DNA from: Gammaproteobacteria bacterium | GTDB lineage: Bacteria; Pseudomonadota; Gammaproteobacteria; Pseudomonadales; Porticoccaceae | Assembly: GCA_003645535.1 (NCBI GenBank) | Contig: QNFP01000006.1 | Location: forward strand, 1-43,780 | Reading direction: 5' to 3' | Length of the DNA: 43,780 bases | Shown: positions 33,276-43,270 of the stretch, one piece after another | Layout of the letters: every line of letters starts with the position of its first letter | Numbering within the stretch: position 1 is the stretch's first letter | The notes under the pieces: generated by a model | Told to the model about the DNA's origin: nothing | What the model saw: only the letters and a program-made list of their open reading frames with translations | The model's database searches: none | Position numbers and translations under genes: made by a program

Positions 33276-33514
33276 AGTCCGCGTCATGGCAGAAGCACCT
33301 GGTTACGGGTGTCAGGGCAATTTTTTAGACTTGCTTAATCAGTCGTCTAGAACAAAAGCCATTCCGGAAAAGCATCATTGTAGAAATATCCCTTTAGCGC
33401 AAAAAGTGTCGCTTCAGGCTCGATATGAGAGCTGTCTGAAACTTTGAAAAGATATAACATGGCATAAACTTTCACACCAATTATTGATACATATAGACAA
33501 CAGGAGATTAAATA

Positions 33515-34264
33515 ATGGCAAATACACAACAAATAGCACTGGTAACCGGTGGCGCTCGTGGCATTGGCGAGGCGATCTGCCGGGTGCTGGCAAAAGCCGG
33601 GCACAGGATAATCGTGACTGATATTTCTGTGCAGGGGGCTCAGGATCTAGCAAAACAATTAGATGGCCATGCCTATGAAATGGACGTCACCAATGCTGAA
33701 TCCGTCAACAATGCCGCTGAAAAAATAAATCAGGAAGTGGGCGTCCCCACCATCCTGGTCAATAATGCCGGCTGGGATAACCTGATGCCCTTTCTGGAAA
33801 CTGACGAAGCCTTCCAGGATAAAGTCATCGCTATTAATTACACCGGCCCGGTCAGGGTATGCCGCGCATTTTTGCCTGGCATGATCGAAGCGGGCGGTGG
33901 CCGCATTGTCAATATTGCCTCTGATGCGGGACGTATCGGATCTGCACTTGAAGCCATTTATTCCGGTACCAAAGGCGGCCTGATCGCCTTTTCTAAAACC
34001 CTGGCGCGAGAGTTTGCGCGCAACCAGATTACCGTCAACACCGTATGCCCCGGTATTACCAACACCCCGTTGATTCAGGAAATTACCGCAAACAATGAAT
34101 TAGCCGGTCGAGGTATTGCCTCCATTGAAAAAAATGTTCCACTAAAGCGCATGGGCCAGCCGGAAGATATTGCCAATGCCGTTGCTTATCTGGCATCGGA
34201 AGGTGCCGCCTACGTCACTGGGCAGACTCTGTCAGTGAGTGGCGGGATCTCTATGGCAGGATAA
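33515..34264 (+). CDS. Short-chain dehydrogenase (3-oxoacyl or hydroxy-alicyclic-CoA type)
   Basis: A 249-residue classical SDR: TGGARGIG (residues 12-19), NNAG, catalytic Ser in NIASDAGRIGS, and YSGTKGG with Tyr and Lys. The C-terminus GQTLSVSGGISMAG is typical. It resembles BadH-like 2-hydroxycyclohexanecarboxyl-CoA dehydrogenases and FabG paralogues; the substrate cannot be fixed from sequence. AGGAG lies 8-9 bases upstream. It is probably monocistronic, with a terminator directly after it. Confidence 0.88.
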   Translation: MANTQQIALVTGGARGIGEAICRVLAKAGHRIIVTDISVQGAQDLAKQLDGHAYEMDVTNAESVNNAAEKINQEVGVPTILVNNAGWDNLMPFLETDEAFQDKVIAINYTGPVRVCRAFLPGMIEAGGGRIVNIASDAGRIGSALEAIYSGTKGGLIAFSKTLAREFARNQITVNTVCPGITNTPLIQEITANNELAGRGIASIEKNVPLKRMGQPEDIANAVAYLASEGAAYVTGQTLSVSGGISMAG

Positions 34265-34283
34265 CTAGCCTACGAAAACAGAA

Positions 34284-34318
34284 AATCAAAGAGGCCGGCA
34301 AAACCGGCCTTTTTGATT
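34284..34318. terminator. Rho-independent terminator after the SDR
   Basis: AGGCCGG (34292-34298) pairs with CCGGCCT (34304-34310), followed by five T. Outer arms AATCAAA / TTTGATT extend the stem, so it works from both strands. Confidence 0.92.
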
Positions 34319-34335
34319 AGAGGTTCCTTAATTAA

Positions 34336-34470
34336 GATTAATCGAGACCTTTGCACCAGAGATGATTTTGCTTTCTGGCGCCAAAGGCAGGTGCTTTCAG
34401 GCACCAAAAGTAGGCGCTTTGAGGCGAGGCCCTTTTTATAATTTAAGCTTGCGTGCAAAGGTCTCTAATC
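34336..34470. repeat. 135-bp structured element bounded by 13-bp inverted repeats
   Basis: GAGACCTTTGCAC (34344-34356) is the exact reverse complement of 34453-34465, and the arms extend with GATTA on both sides. Inside is a 23-bp imperfect tandem repeat (34377-34399 and 34400-34422), which contains a GGTGC/GCACC hairpin. The right arm begins at the stop codon of the GlsB gene. It could be that gene's 3' RNA structure or a small mobile repeat. Confidence 0.5.
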
Positions 34471-34717
34471 AACTTTTTACTTTTCGGTAGATAAACAACA
34501 ACACCAGTGCTCCGCCTACCGCCGTTAAAATACTGCCGACACTCAAGCCACCGGTAGTACCAAGCCCCACCAATGAGCCAATAAAACCACCGACAAAAGC
34601 ACCGACTATGCCAATCAAAATGGTGGCCCAGAGTCCACTCGGATCATCACCGGGCATAATCCATTTAGCCAGCGCACCTGCCACCAGGCCTGAAATTAAC
34701 CACGATATAATTCCCAA
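34469..34717 (-). CDS. GlsB/YeaQ/YmgE-family stress membrane protein
   Basis: An 82-residue protein with three Gly-rich membrane helices: IISWLISGLVAGALAKWI, TILIGIVGAFVGGFIGSLVGL and VGSILTAVGGALVLLFIY, joined by the family's MPGDDPSGLWATI loop. The older name is transglycosylase-associated protein, but no enzyme activity is shown. The start is TTG at 34717, with AGGAG 8 bases upstream. It lies 12 bases after the mscS gene, so both are probably one envelope-stress transcript. Confidence 0.9.
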   Translation of the reverse strand: MGIISWLISGLVAGALAKWIMPGDDPSGLWATILIGIVGAFVGGFIGSLVGLGTTGGLSVGSILTAVGGALVLLFIYRKVKS

Positions 34718-34729
34718 ATTTATAACTCC

Positions 34730-35551
34730 TTAACTTTGTATTTGATGAACATGCACATCCCGCTGGGGATAAGGAATTGAAATATCTTCCTGATCGAAGC
34801 GCTTCTTAATCGCTTCAGTCAAATCACTATACACACCCCAGTAATCAGCTGTTTTCACCCAGGGACGCACATTAAAATTGACGCTGCTGTCAGCCAGCTC
34901 AATCATCGCCACCGCTGGCGCTGGGTCGTTCAGAATACGTTCATCAGCGGCCATTAACTCAGCCAGTACGGCTTTGGCTTTGTCGATATCGTCGTCATAG
35001 CCAATACCCATAACCAGATCGACACGTCGGGTGTCGTTAGCAGAGTAATTGGTGATCACACCACTCAGCACTGACGAATTCGGCACGATAACTTTTTTGT
35101 TATCGCCGGTTTTAAGTTCAGTAGTGAAAATCATAATGCTTTCCACCACTCCTGATGTATCCGCCACCTCAACAAAATCACCAATCCGAAACGGCTTGAA
35201 AAGGATAATCAGCACGCCAGCCGCAAAATTTGACAACGAACCCTGCATAGCCAGGCCGACAGCCAGGCCGGCGGCACCGACAATGGCCACAAAAGAGGCG
35301 GTTTGAATACCAACCTGACCCAATGCTGCGATAACCACAAATGCCAGCAGCGCATAATAGACAAGACTGGCACCAAATTTTACTAATCCCTCATCCACCT
35401 CACGGGCAACCATGAGTTTCTGAACCACAACACGCATCTTTCGAGCAACCAACCGGCCAACAAAAAATATCAGCAGGGCAACAATGAGTTTCACACTATA
35501 CAAAGTCGCCCAGCCAATCGAAGTTTCAAGCAAAGAAGTCATCTGTTCCAT
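34730..35551 (-). CDS. mscS: Small-conductance mechanosensitive channel
   Basis: A 273-residue MscS-family channel. Three N-terminal membrane helices end in the pore helix with its Gly/Ala-rich packing (SFVAIVGAAGLAVGLAMQGSLSNFAAGVLI). The beta domain follows (FRIGDFVEVADTSGVVESI, IVPNSSVLSGVITNYS), then a C-terminal alpha-beta domain ending ISIPYPQRDVHVHQ. It releases solutes on hypo-osmotic shock. The start at 35551 is chosen for GGAG six bases upstream, over the ATG at 35569. Followed at 12 bases by the GlsB-type gene. Confidence 0.93.
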   Translation of the reverse strand: MEQMTSLLETSIGWATLYSVKLIVALLIFFVGRLVARKMRVVVQKLMVAREVDEGLVKFGASLVYYALLAFVVIAALGQVGIQTASFVAIVGAAGLAVGLAMQGSLSNFAAGVLIILFKPFRIGDFVEVADTSGVVESIMIFTTELKTGDNKKVIVPNSSVLSGVITNYSANDTRRVDLVMGIGYDDDIDKAKAVLAELMAADERILNDPAPAVAMIELADSSVNFNVRPWVKTADYWGVYSDLTEAIKKRFDQEDISIPYPQRDVHVHQIQS

Positions 35552-35568
35552 TGTTATCTCCATAAACA

Positions 35569-35606
35569 AAATAAGGGGCTGTGATTTTTATCACAGCCCC
35601 TTATTT
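35569..35606. terminator. Terminator after the thiolase gene
   Basis: A perfect 16-bp stem, AAATAAGGGGCTGTGA (35569-35584) with its complement at 35591-35606 and a six-base loop, is flanked by A/T runs. It stops the leftward beta-oxidation operon before mscS. Confidence 0.92.
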
Positions 35607-35651
35607 ACCATCAGAGTTACCGCCACAAATGGCGATGCGATACATCCACGA

Positions 35652-36833
35652 TCAGGCGACTTCAAACAGCCCGGCAGCACCCATACCACCACCAACACAC
35701 ATGGTGATAACGACGTACTTTTCACCGCGGCGCTTACCTTCGCGCAACGCATGACCAACCATGCGCGCACCACTCATACCATAAGGATGACCAATGGCGA
35801 TGGCACCACCGTTGATATTGAGTTTTTCATTGGGAATACCCAACTGATCACGGCAGTAAATCACCTGTACGGCAAAAGCTTCATTCAATTCCCAAACACC
35901 GATATCGTCGACAGTAAGATTATGCTGCTTGAGTAATTTAGGAATGGCGAATACGGGACCGATACCCATTTCGTCAGGTTCACAACCGGCGACGGCGATA
36001 CCACGATAAATACCCAGTGGCTCGATATTACGTTGCTCAGCAGTTTTTGAATCCATCAGCACACAGGCAGCAGAGCCGTCAGAGAGCTGGCTGGCGTTAC
36101 CAGCGGTAATGCACCCACCCTCAAATACGGGCTTCAGTGATACCAAACCTTCAAGAGTCGTGCTGGGTCGGTTGCCTTCATCCAGTTTGAGGGTTTTTTC
36201 CTCCAGTGCTTCTTTGCCACTGGCTTTATCGACGTGTTTCATCATCGTAGTAACTTCGACAATCTCATCGTCAAACAAACCGGCTTCCTGGGCAGCGGCA
36301 GTACGCTGCTGAGATTGCAGACCGTATTCATCCTGAACATCGCGGTCGATGTTGTAACGCTTGGCGACAATCTCAGCGGTTTGCAGCATAGAGATATAAA
36401 TATCTTTATGCATTTTGATCAAGCGGGGATCCTGGGCGCGGTAAGCATTCTGATGTTCGTTTTGCACCAGACTGATATGCTCAACACCGGCACCTACGGC
36501 AATGTTCATACCGTCATGGACAATCTGCTTGGCCGCAGTGGCGATAGACATAAGACCAGACGAACACTGTCGATCCATGGTCATACCACTAACAGTGACC
36601 GGGCAACCCGCCGACAAAGCGGCCAGACGACCGATATTGTAACCACCCGTGCCCTGACTCAGGGCACAACCCATGACTACATCTTCGATTTCTGCCGGAT
36701 CAACACCGGCCCGCTCGATGGCGGCCTTAACCGAGATTCCTGCCATAGTCGGCGCTTCGGTATCGTTCCAAAGACCACGATAGGCTTTGCCGATAGGGGT
36801 TCTTGCTGATGAAACTACCAGTGCTTCTCTCAT
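35652..36833 (-). CDS. Acetyl-CoA C-acyltransferase (thiolase)
   Basis: A 393-residue thiolase. The nucleophilic Cys90 is in MDRQCSSGL, the NEAFA loop in ELNEAFAVQ, the [10 protein letters not shown] histidine motif follows, and the second Cys is in TMCVGGGMG. It splits 3-oxoacyl-CoA with CoA to acetyl-CoA and a shortened acyl-CoA. The ATG at 36833 is preferred (AGAGG at usual distance) over TTG at 36839. It is last in the operon with an SDR, a MaoC hydratase and two acyl-CoA dehydrogenases, a full set for one beta-oxidation turn. A single gene of this size without a FadB partner fits degradative FadA-like or steroid/alicyclic thiolases. Confidence 0.93.
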   Translation of the reverse strand: MREALVVSSARTPIGKAYRGLWNDTEAPTMAGISVKAAIERAGVDPAEIEDVVMGCALSQGTGGYNIGRLAALSAGCPVTVSGMTMDRQCSSGLMSIATAAKQIVHDGMNIAVGAGVEHISLVQNEHQNAYRAQDPRLIKMHKDIYISMLQTAEIVAKRYNIDRDVQDEYGLQSQQRTAAAQEAGLFDDEIVEVTTMMKHVDKASGKEALEEKTLKLDEGNRPSTTLEGLVSLKPVFEGGCITAGNASQLSDGSAACVLMDSKTAEQRNIEPLGIYRGIAVAGCEPDEMGIGPVFAIPKLLKQHNLTVDDIGVWELNEAFAVQVIYCRDQLGIPNEKLNINGGAIAIGHPYGMSGARMVGHALREGKRRGEKYVVITMCVGGGMGAAGLFEVA

Positions 36834-36873
36834 AATCAATATCCTCTATGTTTGTAAAATTAGTTACCTGAAC

Positions 36874-37794
36874 TTAAGTTTTGCTGTCCAGGTCGGCCAA
36901 TGCTGCTTTGATGAATTTTCCGGTCTGCTGTAGAGCCTGAGTGATTCTCTCTTCGTCTGTGTCGTCGTCCAGAGCAGCCCAGTTTTCAAGTATCTTCTCT
37001 GGCGTCTGATCTTCAGCAGTCAAATATATACCTTTAGTTTCATACAGGTGTGAACTGGCGTAGCCACCGGCACCAGCACATAAAATGAACTTGTTGGGGG
37101 CATCTTCACTACACAATGCCAATACCCCGGCGCTAACCGGCTCGGGCACCAATGCAGCCGCTGCGCGTGGGTCAGGAATAATATCTTCAGTCATGCGGGT
37201 CAATGCTGCAGGGGCCAGGGAGTTAACGTGAATATTGTATTTTTCACCTTCCTGGGCTAGCGAATTCATCAAACCCACTACCGCCAGTTTGGCCGCAGCA
37301 TAGTTCGATTGACCAAAATTACCGTACAGACCACTGGAAGAAGAGGTCATGACGATGCGGCCATAGTTCTGTTCTTTCATGATTTCCCATACCGCTTTCG
37401 AGCAATACGCTGCACCCATCAAATGTACATCGACGACCAGACGGAAGTCTTCCATAGACATTTTTGAAAAAGACTTATCGCGCAGAATACCGGCGTTATT
37501 GACCAGAATATCAACCCGGCCCCAGGCGTCCATGGCTTCTTCAACCATAGCTTGCACCTGTTCAAAATCCGCCACATTGGCACCGTTGGCAATGGCTTCG
37601 CCGCCATTGGCCTTAATTTCTGCCACGACTGCCTGAGCCGCTTCGCTGGAGCTACCGGTACCATCGCGAGCACCACCCAGATCATTAACCACCACTTTTG
37701 CGCCCCGTGCCGCAAATGCCAGCGCGTGGGAACGACCCAGGCCATTGCCCGCACCGGTAACGATTGCTACTTTGCCATCAAATCTAACCGTCAT
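36874..37794 (-). CDS. 3-hydroxyacyl-CoA dehydrogenase, MFE-2-like SDR
   Basis: A 306-residue SDR similar to the dehydrogenase domain of peroxisomal multifunctional enzyme 2. It shows TGAGNGLG (14-21), the NDLGGARDGTG loop, NNAG, catalytic Ser in TSSSSGLYG, and YAAAK. A C-terminal extension of ~100 residues includes APAALTRMTEDI, also an MFE-2 trait. It should oxidise (3R)-hydroxyacyl-CoA. The MaoC hydratase encoded just upstream makes that stereoisomer, so the two form a coherent R-type pair. GGAG precedes the ATG. Confidence 0.9.
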   Translation of the reverse strand: MTVRFDGKVAIVTGAGNGLGRSHALAFAARGAKVVVNDLGGARDGTGSSSEAAQAVVAEIKANGGEAIANGANVADFEQVQAMVEEAMDAWGRVDILVNNAGILRDKSFSKMSMEDFRLVVDVHLMGAAYCSKAVWEIMKEQNYGRIVMTSSSSGLYGNFGQSNYAAAKLAVVGLMNSLAQEGEKYNIHVNSLAPAALTRMTEDIIPDPRAAAALVPEPVSAGVLALCSEDAPNKFILCAGAGGYASSHLYETKGIYLTAEDQTPEKILENWAALDDDTDEERITQALQQTGKFIKAALADLDSKT

Positions 37795-37840
37795 TGTTTT
37801 ATCTCCAAAAAAATATATCTCTAATAAATTTCAGCCAGTA

Positions 37841-38308
37841 CTAGCCCGTAAAGACCATCGTTAAGGTTTCTGCTATTAAGGCCGGCTTATTCTGGCCGTC
37901 GATTTCCATGGTGACTTCGAGTTTAAACAGATACTGCCCCGGTGCCTTTTCGGTGGCCTCAGTCAATTTGGCGTGGGCACGTACCCGAGAACCTGACGGC
38001 ACCGGCTGCAGGAAGCGTAATTTGTCCAGACCATAGTTCACACCCATGGTTCTGTTGGGCACATCGATGCCGACACCACCGGACTGCATAAAATAAGCCA
38101 GTAGCGACAGGGTCAGATAACCGTGGGCGATAGTGCCACCAAAAGGCGTGTCTTTAGCGCGCTCTGGATCAACGTGAATAAACTGGTGGTCCAGGGTGAC
38201 ATCGGCAAAATCATTGATGCGCTTCTGGTCTATTTCCAGCCAGTCTGAGGTGCCGCATTCTTTGCCAACATTGGATTGTAAATCACTGGTATCGATCTTA
38301 AGTGCCAT
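37841..38308 (-). CDS. MaoC-like (R)-specific enoyl-CoA hydratase
   Basis: A 155-residue hot-dog-fold hydratase. The catalytic block is FADVTLDHQFIHVDPERA (hydratase Asp/His) with FGGTIAHGYLTLSLL after it. The start at 38308 has AGGAG at a suitable distance; the frame upstream to 38443 overlaps the next gene and is not used. The stated role is addition of water to trans-2-enoyl-CoA to give (3R)-hydroxyacyl-CoA. It is followed at 46 bases by the MFE-2-like dehydrogenase gene. Confidence 0.92.
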   Translation of the reverse strand: MALKIDTSDLQSNVGKECGTSDWLEIDQKRINDFADVTLDHQFIHVDPERAKDTPFGGTIAHGYLTLSLLAYFMQSGGVGIDVPNRTMGVNYGLDKLRFLQPVPSGSRVRAHAKLTEATEKAPGQYLFKLEVTMEIDGQNKPALIAETLTMVFTG

Positions 38309-38372
38309 ATTTTTCTCCTGAAATAATTTGTTCGTGTGGGTGAGTTCTCGGTCAATAATAAAGGTGTGGAGC

Positions 38373-39512
38373 TTAGTAACCGTTAAGCGCAGCAAAACGA
38401 CTAATGTGAAAACGCTGGTCACCCAACAACTGTTCGGCAACACGCGCCCTTTTCATAAAGAAACCAATTTCCAGCTCGTCGGTCATGCCAATGCCGCCAT
38501 GTAACTGCACGCCTTCGTTGGTCGCCAGGGTAGCCACTTCGCTCACTTTGGCCTTGGCCAGACTAGCCAGCATAGACACATCATCGTCGCCTTCATCCAG
38601 CGCCTGGAGCACTTTAATCACCACCGATTTAGCCAGTTCAATTTCGCTAAATAAATGTGCGGCGCGGTGCTGCAAGCCCTGATAAGAACCGATCAATACG
38701 CCATATTGCTTGCGTTCATTCATGTATGCCACCGTGCGCTCAAGCACCTCCAGAGATAAACCCACCAACTCAGCACTAAGGTGTGCATTACCAATATCGA
38801 GCACCTGCTGTAATACGGCAGCGCCCTTGCCAGGCTCACCGAGAACACTATCTGCCCCCACAGCCACGTCGACAAAGCGAACCATCGAAGAATTAATGCT
38901 ATCGGCCATGATAATTCGATCGATCTCAACACCCTGGGCATCTGCATCAACCACAAAGAGAGTAATGCCATCGCTATCACCCTCGGAACCACTGGTGCGT
39001 GCCGAAACAATTATTTTATCGGCCACGTGACCGTCGATAACAAACTGCTTTTCACCACTTAAGGAAAAACCTGAGCCACTGGCGGTAGCGGTGACGCCCA
39101 CGTTCAGCGGGTTGTGTCGAGAACCACCATCGACCGCCAGGGTCATCAGCAGTTTGCCTTCGGCAATTACTGGTAGCAGCTCACTTTTCTGGTCCGCGCT
39201 TCCGGCGATGGAAATGGCTGATACGCCCAGTATTGCCGTCGATAACAGCGGCGAGGCAGTCAGTGTTCGACCGTTCTCTTCCATCACCTGGCCCATGCCC
39301 ACATGACCAAAAGCAAGCCCACCGTGGGCTTCGTCAATGAGAATGCCCGCCCAGCCCATTGCGGCCATTTGTCGCCACAAATCCCGTGAAAAACCCTCTT
39401 CGTCACGTTCGTCACGAAGGGTTCGCAACGCTCCTACCGGGGCGTTCTCCTGCAAAAATCCTTTCGCGGATTCTTTGAGCATGCCCTGCTCTTCATTTAA
39501 TACCAATGCCAT
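38373..39512 (-). CDS. Acyl-CoA dehydrogenase, likely non-catalytic partner subunit
   Basis: A 379-residue acyl-CoA dehydrogenase-fold protein: N-terminal helices (NEEQGMLKESAKGFL), a middle beta domain (GFSLSGEKQFVIDGHVADKIIVSARTSG) and C-terminal helices (YMNERKQYGVLIGSYQGLQHRAAHLFSE, GVQLHGGIGMTDELEIGFFMKRARV). It ends ISRFAALNGY and lacks the E-G-T block that carries the catalytic Glu in ordinary members. The neighbouring 395-residue protein has it. Paired ACADs of this kind form alpha2beta2 complexes in steroid side-chain degradation; a similar heteromer is inferred. It overlaps no gene and lies 15 bases after its partner. Confidence 0.85.
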   Translation of the reverse strand: MALVLNEEQGMLKESAKGFLQENAPVGALRTLRDERDEEGFSRDLWRQMAAMGWAGILIDEAHGGLAFGHVGMGQVMEENGRTLTASPLLSTAILGVSAISIAGSADQKSELLPVIAEGKLLMTLAVDGGSRHNPLNVGVTATASGSGFSLSGEKQFVIDGHVADKIIVSARTSGSEGDSDGITLFVVDADAQGVEIDRIIMADSINSSMVRFVDVAVGADSVLGEPGKGAAVLQQVLDIGNAHLSAELVGLSLEVLERTVAYMNERKQYGVLIGSYQGLQHRAAHLFSEIELAKSVVIKVLQALDEGDDDVSMLASLAKAKVSEVATLATNEGVQLHGGIGMTDELEIGFFMKRARVAEQLLGDQRFHISRFAALNGY

Positions 39513-39527
39513 ACCATAGACTCCGTA

Positions 39528-40715
39528 CTATTTACTGGCGCCAAGACCAAGAATGCGTTTGCTGATGATATTGAGCTGAATCTCCGATGTGCCACCTTCA
39601 ATAGAGTTGCCCTTGGTACGCAACCACTGGCTAGCTACCAGGCCATCCTTATACGCCTCACCCTCCCAGACCAGGGCCTGAGTTCCCTGTATGCCGAGGT
39701 TAAGTTCATGGCGACGCTTGTTGAGTTCAGTGCCCGCATATTTCAGCATTGAGGATGCCGCGCCGACACCCTGGCCGGATTTAGCCTCATCACCGATTCG
39801 TTCGGCAGTGAACTGATAGGCCATATTGTCAATTTCCCAGCAGGCGATATCAGTCCGCAACTTGCTGTCAGCAAGTATGCCGTTGCTCAGGCCAACCTGT
39901 TCGATGGCATGTTCAGGTAGCGATTTCTCGTGGGTATTACCCTGCCCCATGCTACCTATCATTTCGCGTTCATGAGTGAGCAGATAGCTGGCCAGTTCCC
40001 AGCCCTTATTTATTTCGCCCACCAACTGCCCTTTCTCAACAATGACATCATCAAGAAATGTTTCACAAAACGGTGACTTTCCGGAGATAAGACGGATGGG
40101 CTTAATGGTGACACCGGGCTGGTTGACGTCAAATAACACCAGGCTGATACCTGCATGTTTAACAGCATCCGGATCAGTGCGCACAAGACAAAACATCCAG
40201 TCCGCCATATTGGCGTAGCTGGTCCACACTTTCTGGCCGTTAACCAGATAATGATCACCTTTATCTTCACAACGGGTTTGCAAGCCCGCGAGGTCGGAGC
40301 CAAAGTTAGGTTCGCTATAACCCTGACACCACCAGATCTTACCGGCGATAATATTGGGAATATGCTGTTGCTTCTGCGCTTCGGTACCGTACTTGAGCAA
40401 AGCCGGGCCAATCATTGACAAGCCCATGCTGAACAATGGTTGTCGAGCACCGATGCGAGCCATTTCCTGGCGCAACACTTTCGTATGTTCTCGGTCCAGG
40501 CCACCACCGCCGTATTCGGCAGGCCAGTCCGGCGCGGTCCAGCCGCGTTCTGCCATCACCTCAAGCCAGGTCCTTTGTTCTTCGTTAACAAAGCGCCACT
40601 TGGTGCCGCCCCAACAGATATCTTCGAATTCCTCAGACGGTGTGCGCTGCGACTGCGGGCAGTTTGCCTCCAGCCAGGCACGGGTTTCTGTTCTGAATGT
40701 TTCTAGATCCGCCAT
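39528..40715 (-). CDS. Acyl-CoA dehydrogenase, catalytic subunit
   Basis: A 395-residue acyl-CoA dehydrogenase and the first gene of the operon. The N-terminal domain (FRTETRAWLEANCP), the long GWTAPDWPAEYGGGGLD insert, the FAD segment GYSEPNFGSDLAGLQ and the C-terminal IEGGTSEIQLNIISKRILGL are all present. The last contains the EGGT catalytic Glu. It matches the large subunit class seen in degradation of long, branched or steroid-derived acyl-CoAs. AGAGG precedes the ATG. The substrate is not determined by sequence. Confidence 0.9.
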   Translation of the reverse strand: MADLETFRTETRAWLEANCPQSQRTPSEEFEDICWGGTKWRFVNEEQRTWLEVMAERGWTAPDWPAEYGGGGLDREHTKVLRQEMARIGARQPLFSMGLSMIGPALLKYGTEAQKQQHIPNIIAGKIWWCQGYSEPNFGSDLAGLQTRCEDKGDHYLVNGQKVWTSYANMADWMFCLVRTDPDAVKHAGISLVLFDVNQPGVTIKPIRLISGKSPFCETFLDDVIVEKGQLVGEINKGWELASYLLTHEREMIGSMGQGNTHEKSLPEHAIEQVGLSNGILADSKLRTDIACWEIDNMAYQFTAERIGDEAKSGQGVGAASSMLKYAGTELNKRRHELNLGIQGTQALVWEGEAYKDGLVASQWLRTKGNSIEGGTSEIQLNIISKRILGLGASK

Positions 40716-41011
40716 GAATGCACCTCTAATTTACAGATATTTACTGATCACTTTTTAATTGCGTTTTTACCGGCACAGACGATTAACTAGCGGTAATGAG
40801 CCACAGAGCCGACCCACTATAATGGATGGGACTTAAGCGGTAAACCGACGATTTTTGACCCGCGGGTACACAATAAACCCACCACAGAAAATAGCACCAA
40901 TGGCATTAAGATCGTGGCTGATCGACATTCCGGTAAGGCCCAGAGTGGCCCTGTTTGCCTATATTACTCTCACAATGAAAGAGATTTCGACGAGGATCTG
41001 TTAACAGGCCC
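40716..41011. promoter_or_regulatory. Promoter region of the beta-oxidation operon
   Basis: About 296 bases between parC (ending 41012) and the operon start (40715). I see no gene. The right part contains a GGCC-rich short inverted segment near 40940 that could be a parC 3' hairpin. No clear operator was found for a fatty-acid or TetR-type repressor. Confidence 0.3.
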
Positions 41012-43270
41012 TTATTTGACCTCAACCCTGTCTACTTTCTGAAACCCTCTGGGTAATTTGTTGCCTCGACGGCCGCGCTCGCCTCGGTAGTGTTCTAGAT
41101 CACCAAACTTGAGGGCATGATGACGTTTACCGGAATAAACCATCAGTTGCTGCCCTGGGGACACCACGGCAACGGCCATCATCCACTCTTCTCGTGCCTG
41201 CAATCGTGAAGTAGGAATATTAATGATTTTATTACCCTTGCCGCGGGCCAGTTCCGGTAAATCGTCGATCGAAAAAGCCAGCATACGGCCTTCGTTACTG
41301 ATCGCCACCACCAGGCTCTCACGCTGATCATCATCTGACGGAGTAATGAGTATCGGGGGTAATACTTTGCCCCCCTTCGGAACACTAATGGATGATTTGC
41401 CAGCGCGATTCTTAGTGAACAAGTCTGCCAGTTTCGCGATAAAACCGTAGCCGGCATCGGTGGCCATCAACACACGTTGGTTGTCATCACCCAGCAATAC
41501 ACCACAAAACGTTGCCCCGGAAGGAGCATTCAGGCGCCCGGTAGCCGGCTCCCCCTGTCCCCGCGCTGATGGCAAGGTATGGGTTGGCATAGCATAGGTT
41601 CGCCCGGTTGAATCCAGCAAAATAGCCTGCTGACTACTACGACCCTGGGCAGCAGAGAGAAACCTGTCACCGGCTTTATAGCTTAATCCCTCGGCATCGA
41701 CATCATGGCCTTTGGCGGCTCGAATCCAGCCTTTCTCTGACAACACTACCGTGACGGGTTCAGAGGTCAGCAGGTCTGCTTCACTATAGGCCTGAGCCTC
41801 GTCACGCTGCACAATGGGCGAGCGACGATCATCGCCAAATTCATCGGCAATACTTTCCAGCTCTTTGCGCACCAGGGTTTTCAATCGTTGTTTTGAGCCG
41901 AGGATTTTTTGCAGCTCATTCCGTTCGGCACTTAGTTCATCCTGCTCGCCACGAATTTTTATTTCTTCCAGCTTTGCCAGCTGACGTAAACGCAAATTCA
42001 ATATGGCCTCGGCCTGCAGGTCCGACAGCTCAAAGCGACTCATGAGTTCAGCTTTCGGATCATCCTCCTGGCGAACAATGGCGATGACTTCGTCAATATT
42101 GAGAAATGCAGCCAACAAGCCATCCAGAATATGTAAACGGGCCAATACCCGCTCAAGACGATACTCCAGACGCCTGCGCACGGTGGCCTTGCGGAACTCT
42201 AACCATTCGACAAGAATTCGATTAAGCGCCTTGACGCCGGGCCGACCGTCCATGCCGATGATATTGAGGTTGACCCGCACTGAGCGCTCAAGGTCAGTCG
42301 ATGCAAACAGATGGCTCATGAGAACCTCTAAATCGACACGATTAGAGCGCGGCACGATGACCAGGCGAGTCGGATTCTCATGATCTGACTCGTCGCGCAG
42401 GTCAGCCACCATGGGTAGCTTTTTAGCCATCATTTGCGTGGCAATCTGCTCAATGATTTTGGCCGGCGAAGCCTGGTGAGGCAAGGCGGTAATGACAATA
42501 TCACCATCTTCTCGCAACCACAGAGCGCGCATGCGTACCGAGCCACGACCAGTAGTGTAGGCGTTAAGTAAATCTTCAGGGGTCGAAATAATTTCCGCAT
42601 CGGTGGGGAAATCGGGTCCCGGAATAAATTCACTCAGCTCAGCAACACTGGCTTTGGGCTTATCCAGCAAATGAACGCAGGCCTGAATCACCTCCCGTAA
42701 ATTATGGGGTGGAATATCTGTCGCCATACCCACAGCAATGCCGGTGGTGCCATTGAGCAGCACATGGGGCACCTGGGCGGGCAACATGGTAGGTTCGTCC
42801 AGAGAGCCATCAAAGTTGGGCTGCCAGTCCACGGTGCCCTGACCCAGCTCGGTCAACAATAAATTGGCGAACGGCGTCAGCCGGGATTCGGTATAGCGCA
42901 TGGCTGCGAAGGACTTGGGATCATCCGGAGAACCCCAGTTGCCCTGCCCATCGACCAATGGATAACGATAGGAGAAGGGCTGAGCCATCAAGACCATGGC
43001 TTCGTAAGCGGCGGTATCGCCATGGGGATGGAATTTACCAATGACATCACCCACTGTGCGTGCCGATTTTTTGTGCTTGGCCGGTGCTTTTAGCCCCAGC
43101 TCACTCATGGCGTAGATGATGCGCCGCTGCACGGGCTTGAGGCCGTCACTTATGTGGGGCAAGGCACGATCGAGAATGACATACATCGAATAATCGAGGT
43201 AGGCCTTCTCGGCATAGTCTCGCAGCGGAGTGCTTTCTTCGGCTTCCGCCATTAAAGTCGTTTCAGACAT
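41012..43270 (-). CDS. parC: DNA topoisomerase IV subunit A
   Basis: A 752-residue type IIA topoisomerase A subunit. The winged-helix breakage domain contains [17 protein letters not shown] and the DNA-gating tyrosine Y126 in AAMRYTESR. The quinolone-determining region reads [12 protein letters not shown], with Thr86 where E. coli has Ser80 and Glu90 where it has Glu84. The middle is a coiled coil (about residues 400-490) and the C-terminus a six-bladed beta-pinwheel with [11 protein letters not shown]-like blades. The shorter C-terminal domain and lack of a gyrA-box point to ParC, not GyrA. It unlinks daughter chromosomes. parE is not in the window. Confidence 0.95.
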   Translation of the reverse strand: MSETTLMAEAEESTPLRDYAEKAYLDYSMYVILDRALPHISDGLKPVQRRIIYAMSELGLKAPAKHKKSARTVGDVIGKFHPHGDTAAYEAMVLMAQPFSYRYPLVDGQGNWGSPDDPKSFAAMRYTESRLTPFANLLLTELGQGTVDWQPNFDGSLDEPTMLPAQVPHVLLNGTTGIAVGMATDIPPHNLREVIQACVHLLDKPKASVAELSEFIPGPDFPTDAEIISTPEDLLNAYTTGRGSVRMRALWLREDGDIVITALPHQASPAKIIEQIATQMMAKKLPMVADLRDESDHENPTRLVIVPRSNRVDLEVLMSHLFASTDLERSVRVNLNIIGMDGRPGVKALNRILVEWLEFRKATVRRRLEYRLERVLARLHILDGLLAAFLNIDEVIAIVRQEDDPKAELMSRFELSDLQAEAILNLRLRQLAKLEEIKIRGEQDELSAERNELQKILGSKQRLKTLVRKELESIADEFGDDRRSPIVQRDEAQAYSEADLLTSEPVTVVLSEKGWIRAAKGHDVDAEGLSYKAGDRFLSAAQGRSSQQAILLDSTGRTYAMPTHTLPSARGQGEPATGRLNAPSGATFCGVLLGDDNQRVLMATDAGYGFIAKLADLFTKNRAGKSSISVPKGGKVLPPILITPSDDDQRESLVVAISNEGRMLAFSIDDLPELARGKGNKIINIPTSRLQAREEWMMAVAVVSPGQQLMVYSGKRHHALKFGDLEHYRGERGRRGNKLPRGFQKVDRVEVK

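Noticed and set aside
38309-38443. N-terminal extension of the MaoC hydratase
   Set aside because: It overlaps the acyl-CoA dehydrogenase gene, and AGGAG marks the ATG at 38308.
43000-43030. Quinolone-resistance substitution in ParC (Thr86 in place of Ser)
   Set aside because: Thr at this site is a natural variant in many lineages; it cannot be read as an acquired resistance change from one sequence.
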